NCBI GenBank assembly: GCA_964424125.1
Contig: CAYRHS010000094.1
Span: forward strand, 1-12,060
DNA from: CAYRHS01 sp964424125
Lineage (GTDB): Bacteria; Actinomycetota; Acidimicrobiia; IMCC26256; JAOSJL01
Reading direction: 5' to 3'
DNA length: 12,060 nt
Numbering within the stretch: position 1 is the stretch's first letter; the number at the start of each line of letters is the position of its first letter. Made by a program: the position numbers and the translations under genes. The notes beneath the pieces are model-generated. The model saw only the letters and a list, made by a program, of their open reading frames with translations, ran no database searches and was not told where the DNA came from. Shown here in pieces: positions 7,466 to 12,060 of the stretch.

Positions 7466-8091
7466 CCTGTACTCCTCGTTGGTGATGGGCTGAGCACTTG
7501 CGGTGCGAGCTCGGCGAGCAACATGTCGACCGCGGTGTCGACGAGGCGCGCCCAACGGTCGCCACCGGGGTCGTTGGAGAGCTGCTGGTCCACGAGCCCG
7601 GTGAGGACCGCGGTCCACAGATCGACCCCGGAGCCGGTGACGCCGATCGCGTCGAGCTGCTCGACCGTGAGCAGGTAGGCCTCCTGGGCGAGGGCGTAGC
7701 TCTCCTCGGAGGGGACGAAGTCGGGGATCGTCCGTTGGAACAGCAGCTGGTAGCGAACGGGGTCGCGGGTGCAGAAGTCGAAGAACCGACGTGCTATCCC
7801 GCGCGCCGCCGCGGCCGGGTTCGCCTCGAGCTGCGCCGGGTCGAGCGACGTCCGGATCGTCTCGACGAAGGCCCGGTTCCCCTCGGCGAACATCGCGTCG
7901 TAGATCTCGTCTTTCGACGCGAAGTAGGAGTAAAGGGACTGGGCCCGCATGCCCACCCGCTTACCGAGGTCCCGCATCGACAACCCCGCCAGGCCGTTGG
8001 TGCGGACCAGGTCCCAGGCCGCGCCGACCGCCTCGTCGATGGTTGCCTGACGGCGTTCGGCGATCCTGTCACTGTTCGTTCTTCCTGACAC
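7462..8091 (-). CDS. TetR/AcrR-family transcriptional regulator
   Basis: This 209-residue regulator has the canonical N-terminal TetR helix-turn-helix (about residues 15-65; GLAGLSMRDLGKRVGM followed by SLYSYFASKDEIYDAMF) and a helical C-terminal ligand-binding and dimerisation domain. It should bind operator DNA as a dimer and release it on binding a small ligand. The GTG at 8091 is chosen because it lies where transcription from the promoter at 8100-8128 should begin, giving a leaderless mRNA; an in-frame GTG at 8109 would add six residues but overlaps that promoter's spacer. The stop overlaps the next gene's ATG. Two near-identical 14-bp repeats flank the start codon and probably form its own operator. 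The ligand is unknown; the operon content suggests an electrophile, thiol-reactive compound or redox-related molecule, which is inference. Confidence 0.9.
   Translation of the reverse strand: MSGRTNSDRIAERRQATIDEAVGAAWDLVRTNGLAGLSMRDLGKRVGMRAQSLYSYFASKDEIYDAMFAEGNRAFVETIRTSLDPAQLEANPAAAARGIARRFFDFCTRDPVRYQLLFQRTIPDFVPSEESYALAQEAYLLTVEQLDAIGVTGSGVDLWTAVLTGLVDQQLSNDPGGDRWARLVDTAVDMLLAELAPQVLSPSPTRSTG
7472..7477 (-). promoter_or_regulatory. ribosome binding site of the DinB-like gene inside the TetR gene
   Basis: GAGGAG on the minus strand, six bases before the ATG at 7465, lies inside the last codons of the TetR gene. It decides among three in-frame Met codons (7465, 7459, 7453) in favour of the first and fits translational re-initiation at the ATGA overlap. 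Confidence 0.7.
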
Positions 8092-8097
8092 TGTTCG
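8065..8097. repeat. pair of 14-bp direct repeats, probable TetR operator
   Basis: CCTGTCACTGTTCG (8065-8078) and CCTGACACTGTTCG (8084-8097) differ at one base and are offset by 19 bases, close to two helical turns. They also contain an inverted pair, TGTCA (8067-8071) and TGACA (8086-8090). The second copy covers the interval between the putative -10 and the TetR start codon, and the first lies within the first codons. The arrangement fits two TetR dimers binding side by side and blocking the operon's transcription. Confidence 0.6.
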
Positions 8098-8099
8098 GA

Positions 8100-8128
8100 A
8101 CTCTCGCACGACCAGCCGGCGCTGTCAA
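8100..8128 (-). promoter_or_regulatory. promoter of the TetR-DinB-ODP operon
   Basis: On the minus strand a perfect TTGACA (8128-8123) is followed after exactly 17 bases by GAGAGT (8105-8100), a partial -10 match. Initiation about eight bases on would fall at the GTG at 8091, giving a leaderless transcript. The -35 box overlaps the stop codon of the upstream HD/LuxR gene (8125-8127), so the promoter is embedded in that gene's end. Confidence 0.5.
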
Positions 8129-9708
8129 GCCCCCTGGTCGGTGGAGAAGCCCTCTTCGGGCAACAGCCCGTGCTGCATCGCGAACAGGCTGGCCCTCGCG
8201 CGGTTCGGGGCACCGATCTTCGTGTAGATGTGCTCGATGTGGTTCCCGGCGGTCTTGGGTGAGATCACCAGCCGCCCGGCGATCTCCTTGTTCGACAGGC
8301 CGCAGGCGACCAGGCGCAGTACCTCGACCTCGCGTGCGGTCAACCCGACCGGGCCTGCGCGGCGTCGCACGACGCGATGACCCGCGGCGGCCAGCACCGC
8401 CTCGACCGCGTCGGACTCGAGTCGACCGGAGCGCACCTCGGCCCGGAGCTCGGCTGCCGCGTCGTCGGCGGGGCGCGGCTCGCGGTACGGCCGGGGCTCG
8501 CGCATCGCCTGGTATGCGTCGGCCGCGCCCAAGATGCGCGCGAGGGGCGAGATCGCGTTGCCGGTCAGGCCTCCCGGGTAGCCGGAGCCGTCGAGCCGCT
8601 CACGGTGCTGAACCGCGATGCGCGCGAGTGGGGCCAGCATCGCTGATTGCCGGAGCATCCGCTCCGTGAGGTACGGGTGCAGGCGTACCCGTTCCCATTC
8701 CGCGGCGCCGAGCGGGCCTCGCTTGTCCCAGATCGAGTTCGACACACCGAGACGGCCGAAGTCGTGGACCAATCCGGCTCGGTACAAGGTGCGCACCTGA
8801 TCGTCGGGGAGACCGAGGCGTCGAGCCGCGGCGGCCCCGAGTTCGGCAACGGCGACGGAATGCCCGGCCGTGCACGGCGACTTGAGGTCCACGAAGCGCC
8901 CGATCGCGCGGAGCGCTTCGTCGCATTCCTGTTCCGTCAGTGCGATGGCCAACGACGGCTCGGCGTCGATGACCGCGTCCCACGAGCCCGCCTCGGCGAG
9001 CTGGCCGAAGACCTTCGCAGCGTCGAGGCGAAGCGTGTCGACGAGAAGGGGGTCGAACTGCGTGGCCCGCCTTCGTTCGGCGAGTGCGATCGCGGCGTCG
9101 ATGCCACCGACGCGGTGTGCAACCTCGACGAACTCGGCCATCTGTACGACCCGGGACGCGACGGGGATGTCGTCGCCGGCCAGATCGCCGGGCCAGCCGC
9201 GGCCGTCCCAACGCTCGTACGACCCGGCGAGCGCGTCGAGCACCGCTTCGGAGAGCCCGAGTTGCGCGCCCAGCTCACGGGCGAGCCCCGCGTGACGGGC
9301 CATCATGTCGCTCACTTCCCGGCGGCCGGAGAACGCGAACTCGAGGCCGGTGCGGAAGCGGTGCAGCGGTGGGGTGCCGGCCCCGATCTGGCGCACCATG
9401 CCGATGACGTCCGCCACGCTGAACGGTTCGTGGTCGTACTTGGTCGCCTTGAGGGCGATGTCGTCGCCGAACCACCTGGCCTGTTCGTGTGCGTCTGAGT
9501 GGCAGCCCACGTTGACCAGCAGCGAGGTGTAGTAGATCGTCGCACGTTCGGCTTCGTCGAGGCCGAGTTGCTCGCCCAGGCGCAGGGCGATGAGGCACTG
9601 ACGGAGGACGTGCTCCATCGGCTGCCCGAAGCCGAGATCGATCCCCAACGAGAGCGAAGCGACCAGCTCGGCCAATCGAACAGGCGCGGCCTCGTCGGGC
9701 TTCACCAT
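8125..9708 (-). CDS. tandem HD-GYP-like domain protein with C-terminal LuxR DNA-binding domain
   Basis: This 527-residue regulator contains two HD-GYP-like halves and a LuxR-type helix-turn-helix (about 456-515; LTAREVEVLRLVACGLSNKEIAGRL). The first half (about 15-200) is degenerate: the HD pair is replaced by VN (LLVNVG, 63-68) and the HH of the GYP motif by SY (SYERWDGRGWP, 163-173). The second half (about 265-410) keeps H283 (TAGHS), H315-D316, H344, H368 and D397 around DGSGYP (373-378), but the second His of the usual HHE motif is Arg (R369). HD-GYP proteins hydrolyse cyclic di-GMP or related nucleotides; activity here is uncertain. A ligand-responsive transcription factor is likely. The start at 9708 is preferred because TACGCT (9720-9715) lies six bases upstream as for a leaderless mRNA; in-frame ATGs at 9735 and 9768 lack good ribosome sites. 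The gene ends 33 bases before the TetR start codon. Confidence 0.88.
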   Translation of the reverse strand: MVKPDEAAPVRLAELVASLSLGIDLGFGQPMEHVLRQCLIALRLGEQLGLDEAERATIYYTSLLVNVGCHSDAHEQARWFGDDIALKATKYDHEPFSVADVIGMVRQIGAGTPPLHRFRTGLEFAFSGRREVSDMMARHAGLARELGAQLGLSEAVLDALAGSYERWDGRGWPGDLAGDDIPVASRVVQMAEFVEVAHRVGGIDAAIALAERRRATQFDPLLVDTLRLDAAKVFGQLAEAGSWDAVIDAEPSLAIALTEQECDEALRAIGRFVDLKSPCTAGHSVAVAELGAAAARRLGLPDDQVRTLYRAGLVHDFGRLGVSNSIWDKRGPLGAAEWERVRLHPYLTERMLRQSAMLAPLARIAVQHRERLDGSGYPGGLTGNAISPLARILGAADAYQAMREPRPYREPRPADDAAAELRAEVRSGRLESDAVEAVLAAAGHRVVRRRAGPVGLTAREVEVLRLVACGLSNKEIAGRLVISPKTAGNHIEHIYTKIGAPNRARASLFAMQHGLLPEEGFSTDQGA

Positions 9709-9846
9709 GCGCGGAGCGTACAAGCGACGGCGCATCGCCTGGGCCGAAAGATGAGGCGAATGCCCCATGAAGCCGTCGAGACGAATTCGTACCTTGCGCG
9801 CAGGCCCTCGTCACCCGGGCGATGGGAACGACCGAGGAGAAGCGTC
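9709..9846. promoter_or_regulatory. divergent promoter region between HD/LuxR and cupin genes
   Basis: This 138-bp divergent spacer carries TACGCT on the minus strand (9720-9715), a -10-like box six bases before the HD/LuxR ATG. On the plus strand TACCTT (9790-9795) is a possible -10 for the cupin gene. A perfect 10-bp palindrome, ACGAATTCGT (9781-9790), lies between and abuts the latter; it could be an operator or chance. No convincing -35 was found. Confidence 0.4.
9834..9840 (+). promoter_or_regulatory. ribosome binding site fixing the cupin start
   Basis: GAGGAGA ends six bases before the ATG at 9847. It decides the start of the cupin gene, whose frame is otherwise open back to 9499 across the divergent promoter region and the antisense of the HD/LuxR gene. 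Confidence 0.75.
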
Positions 9847-10221
9847 ATGGCGAAGACGTCGAAGGAGACCACACCGACGACGATGGACTTCGAGATCGCC
9901 GAGGATCGCTCGTGCGAGCTCGAGGACTTCACCATCAACTTCGTGACGATCCGTCAGGACCACGACCTCGCGCCCATGCTCGCCGGGTTGCCCGGCGGCA
10001 TGTGCCGATGCCCGCATTGGGGCGTCATGACCAAGGGACGGATGACGGTCCGCTACGCCGATCGCGAGGAAGTGATCGAGGCGGGCGACGCCTTCTACAT
10101 GCCCCCCGGCCACACTGCTGCGGCGGAAGCCGGCGCCGAGTTCATACAGTTCAGCCCCACCGACCTCCTCGCCGAGACCGAGGCGGCCATCGCCAAGGCA
10201 ATGCAGGAGCCCGCCAACTGA
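9847..10221 (+). CDS. small cupin-domain protein, 124 residues
   Basis: This single-domain cupin has the second cupin motif clearly visible as GDAFYMPPGH (80-89), with His at 89. The first motif is non-classical: in place of HxH with a downstream Glu it reads CRCPHWGVMTKGR (53-65), so C53, C55, H57 and H89 are candidate metal ligands. I recall the CPHWG form from actinobacterial cupins of unknown function. There is no signal peptide. Small cupins act as dioxygenases, isomerases, sugar- or ligand-binding proteins, and the role here is not identifiable. It is transcribed alone, divergent from the HD/LuxR regulator across a 138-bp spacer, so control by that regulator is possible but only inferred. 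It is convergent with the HEAT-repeat gene, 107 bases downstream. Confidence 0.85.
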   Translation: MAKTSKETTPTTMDFEIAEDRSCELEDFTINFVTIRQDHDLAPMLAGLPGGMCRCPHWGVMTKGRMTVRYADREEVIEAGDAFYMPPGHTAAAEAGAEFIQFSPTDLLAETEAAIAKAMQEPAN

Positions 10222-10328
10222 TCGCGGCCTCGCCCGGACAGGTAGTCGCAGCGCAGCTGTGCGAATGCTCGATCCTCGCGGGGAACGAGAGGGCAACGTC
10301 GTGCTCAGCGTCAACCCCGAGAAGGCCG
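10222..10328. other. convergent intergenic region, no gene seen
   Basis: These 107 bases separate the stops of the cupin and the HEAT-repeat genes. A short 5-bp inverted repeat (TCGCA 10246-10250, TGCGA 10260-10264) is the only hairpin noticed and lacks a T-tract. No convincing terminator or small gene was found. Confidence 0.4.
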
Positions 10329-11852
10329 TCAGGCGATGTGTTGTTGGAGCCAGCGTACGAAGCTCTGTCCCCTCGCGAGGAACTCCTCGCCGCCGAGCTC
10401 GATCCCTACGTCGTCGCCTCGGAGGACGATCCACGAGTGCTGATCCCCCTGCCGCATGGCGTCGAGGACATTTAGCGCCACGCTCCCGAGTATCACGCCG
10501 CCGAGGAGGCCCGCAGCCAACGTCTCACCGGACGACACGCCCTTTGCCCGCTCCGGGAAGTGGACGGCCACCTCGGTGAGGCGGCCGTAGGGCACCGCGT
10601 CGATGTCGGGCACGTGACGCTCGACACCGTCGATCGTCATCGACGACGTGGTGCCCGTCCGGTGCACGAGGAGACGGTCTTCGAGCGCGACGAGGGTTGT
10701 CCCCGGGCCCGGGCTCTCCGGCTTACCGGGCACGTCGTGCACGACGAAAACCGGATGCTCCTCGGGGCGCAGGTGCTGTGCGAACGACCACTGCAGCAAG
10801 GAGTCGCTGATGATCGTCGGTGTTCGGGCGACGGACAGCAGGACGCCGCTCGCGATGAGCGACTCGAGTGCCGCCGCTGCGTCGGGGCAGTCGATCTCGT
10901 CCAGCGCGTGGGCGATCTCCGGGCGCGCCGGCGATTGCGGCGGGAGCCAGCCGGCGGCGTCGATGAGGCGAGGAGTCGCCACGTCGGGACCCAATCGAAC
11001 GAGCCCATGCACCGCCTCGACCTGATCGCCCTCCTTCGGGCTCCGCAGGAGAGCCTCCAACTCGGTGACTGCCTGCACCGTCTCGAGCGCCGCCGCCGCT
11101 TCGCTTTGGACCGACGACTCTTCGTCGCTGCCGGCCCGTGTGAGCGCCTCACCGCTCGCGGGGTCACCGAGCAGGCCGAGTGCCTGCGCGGCCGCCCTTC
11201 TCACCTGCGGGCGCCTATCGCGCCCCAGTGCGTCGACCAGAGCGGGCACGGCTACTCGGTCGCCGAGCTTCCCCAGGCCGGACGCCGCGCGAGCAGCCAC
11301 CAGCGTGCTCGCGCTCTTCAGAGCGGCCATCAGGACCGGCCCCGCCCTCGTGTCTCGTGACCGGGTCAGTTCGGCCATCGCGTCGCACCGTTCCCCACGC
11401 TCGCGCTGCTCATCGGCCACCACGTCCACCAGGGCCCCGATGTCTCCTGGCTCGAGCGGGGGGACACGATCAGCTCGTCGGTCGGTCGGCTGACCCTCGG
11501 CGGGGGAAACCGGCGCAGGCGGCACCTCGTGCGAAGGCCGGGCCGGCGCCGGCACGCCGGGCTCCTCGTCGATCAACCCCTGGAGCCACAGCGTGCGGCG
11601 GTTGGCGACCCCTGCACGCGGGTCACCGAGTCTGGCGAGCGCCATGGCGGCGTCTTCCTGCACAGGGCGGTCGACTTCTTCCTGCGCCCGCTCCGCGAGG
11701 ACGTCCACGGCCTCCGAGGTACCCAGCGACTCGAGCGCGTGGATCGCCGCTCGGCGGATCTTCTTCTGCTTGTCGCCCAGCGCCACGAACAGGGTCGCCA
11801 GATCCCCTGCAGCGGCCGCGGCCTTGACGTCCTTCTTCGTCAGTTCGGCCAC
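10329..11852 (-). CDS. HEAT-repeat protein with C-terminal PH-like domain
   Basis: This 507-residue protein begins with HEAT-like helical repeats (about 5-90; KKIRRAAIHALESLG, VQEDAAMALARLGD), followed by a Pro-rich linker (about 100-135) and a second block of HEAT repeats (about 140-330; RRPQVRRAAAQALGLLGD). The C-terminal 150 residues look like a bacterial PH-type beta domain (TTLVALEDRLLVHR, AVPYGRLTEVAV). It is interrupted by a Gly-rich hydrophobic stretch (about 444-463) that may insert into or touch the membrane. HEAT arrays bind proteins, so a membrane-associated scaffold is plausible, with no known partner. The start is a GTG at 11852; the upstream sequence has only a weak GGGG ribosome-site candidate. 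It is divergent from the alpha/beta hydrolase gene and convergent with the cupin. No enzymatic motif is visible. Confidence 0.8.
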   Translation of the reverse strand: MAELTKKDVKAAAAAGDLATLFVALGDKQKKIRRAAIHALESLGTSEAVDVLAERAQEEVDRPVQEDAAMALARLGDPRAGVANRRTLWLQGLIDEEPGVPAPARPSHEVPPAPVSPAEGQPTDRRADRVPPLEPGDIGALVDVVADEQRERGERCDAMAELTRSRDTRAGPVLMAALKSASTLVAARAASGLGKLGDRVAVPALVDALGRDRRPQVRRAAAQALGLLGDPASGEALTRAGSDEESSVQSEAAAALETVQAVTELEALLRSPKEGDQVEAVHGLVRLGPDVATPRLIDAAGWLPPQSPARPEIAHALDEIDCPDAAAALESLIASGVLLSVARTPTIISDSLLQWSFAQHLRPEEHPVFVVHDVPGKPESPGPGTTLVALEDRLLVHRTGTTSSMTIDGVERHVPDIDAVPYGRLTEVAVHFPERAKGVSSGETLAAGLLGGVILGSVALNVLDAMRQGDQHSWIVLRGDDVGIELGGEEFLARGQSFVRWLQQHIA

Positions 11853-11976
11853 GACCCCAGGCTCGCGGCGTTCGGTCGCTCGCGGTAGGGCCGGAGGTCA
11901 CCACCCGTGTCGTTGACCCGCGCGTGGACGATCTCAGCGGGTGCCACTGCTCGCTTGCCTCGGCAACAATGCGAGC
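11853..11976. promoter_or_regulatory. divergent region with leaderless-type -10 for the alpha/beta hydrolase
   Basis: In this 124-bp spacer, AACAAT (11965-11970) is a -10-like box six bases before the GTG at 11977, fitting a leaderless start for the hydrolase. It overlaps an inverted repeat TTGCC-TC-GGCAA (11955-11966) that could be an operator. The octamer GCTCGCGG occurs twice (11861-11868 and 11878-11885). No clear promoter for the HEAT-repeat gene was seen. Confidence 0.35.
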
Positions 11977-12060
11977 GTGAGTGCTTTCGTCTTTGTTCAC
12001 GGCTCCTGGCACGGCGGTTGGTGCTGGAGCCGCACCACTGCGCTGCTGCGTCACGACGGG
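11977..12060 (+). CDS. alpha/beta hydrolase, N-terminal fragment
   Basis: The frame starting at GTG 11977 encodes 28 residues before the window ends. It opens with a hydrophobic strand running straight into HGSWHGGWCW, the His-Gly oxyanion-loop motif of alpha/beta-fold esterases of the EstC/methylesterase type. The nucleophile and the rest of the triad lie beyond the window. There is no ribosome site; a -10-like AACAAT lies six bases upstream, so leaderless translation is likely. The nearby ATG at 11969 hits a stop after three codons and can be discounted. The substrate is unknown; small ester hydrolysis is the family expectation. Confidence 0.75.
   Translation, partial: MSAFVFVHGSWHGGWCWSRTTALLRHDG

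Noticed and set aside
8092..8109. GTG at 8109 as the TetR start
   Set aside because: It lies in the spacer of the probable promoter and has no ribosome site. It is kept as an alternative, since it would add only six residues.
2832..9708. A single signalling system linking the cAMP cyclase, the HD-GYP/LuxR protein and the TetR operon
   Set aside because: Proximity is the only argument. The cyclase is separated by its own divergent promoter region and the small gene, and no shared operator was found.
9499..9846. Long N-terminal extension of the cupin
   Set aside because: It runs through the antisense of the HD/LuxR gene and the divergent promoter. GAGGAGA at 9834-9840 fixes the start at 9847.
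10246..10264. TCGCA/TGCGA hairpin as terminator between the cupin and HEAT-repeat genes
   Set aside because: It has only a five-bp stem, a nine-base loop and no T-tract; not distinguishable from chance.
1..12060. CRISPR array, tRNA or rRNA gene, insertion sequence, integrase or phage module
   Set aside because: No spaced direct-repeat array, cloverleaf, transposase motif or phage gene was recognised on either strand; the only direct repeats are the short promoter-associated ones.

Overview
The window is a very GC-rich stretch with long open frames on both strands, typical of an actinobacterium. A mycothiol-dependent-isomerase-type DinB protein, a cyclase/STAND-ATPase/TPR fusion and an HD-domain/LuxR regulator all support that. 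Several starts also look leaderless, which is common in this phylum. The exact lineage cannot be read from the sequence; an acidimicrobial or related uncultured actinobacterium is only a guess. No rRNA, tRNA, CRISPR array, insertion sequence, integrase or phage gene was seen.

Layout: (1) 2-2826, plus strand: the 3' part of an ABC exporter ATPase, coupled by an ATGA overlap to a complete FtsX/MacB-type permease. (2) 2832-5453, minus strand, convergent: an 873-residue class III adenylyl cyclase fused to a STAND/NB-ARC-type ATPase and TPR-like repeats, with no DNA-binding domain at its end. (3) 5454-5909: a 252-bp divergent intergenic region holding an 8-3-8 inverted repeat, then a 67-residue protein with a Cys/Cys/Cys/His zinc-ribbon-like motif. 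(4) 8091-5953, minus strand: an operon of a TetR regulator, a mycothiol-dependent maleylpyruvate isomerase-type (DinB) protein and an ODP-type diiron metallo-beta-lactamase-fold protein. The first two are coupled by ATGA and the third follows after 31 bp. (5) 9708-8125, minus strand: a tandem HD-GYP-like/LuxR regulator immediately upstream of the TetR gene. (6) 9847-10221, plus: a small cupin. (7) 11852-10329, minus: a HEAT-repeat protein with a C-terminal PH-like domain. (8) 11977 to the window end, plus: the start of an alpha/beta hydrolase.

The best-supported functional unit is the TetR-DinB-ODP operon. It has a consensus-like promoter and a pair of 14-bp direct repeats (one mismatch) around the regulator's start codon, which look like an autoregulatory operator. 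My inference is a thiol- or oxygen/NO-linked detoxification or redox module, with a mycothiol enzyme next to a non-heme diiron protein. The neighbouring cyclase and HD/LuxR proteins are signalling genes, but nothing in the sequence ties them to this operon. No wholly new system could be demonstrated. The most unusual parts are the operator layout, the flavodoxin-less diiron protein in this context, and the structured leader of the small zinc-ribbon gene.
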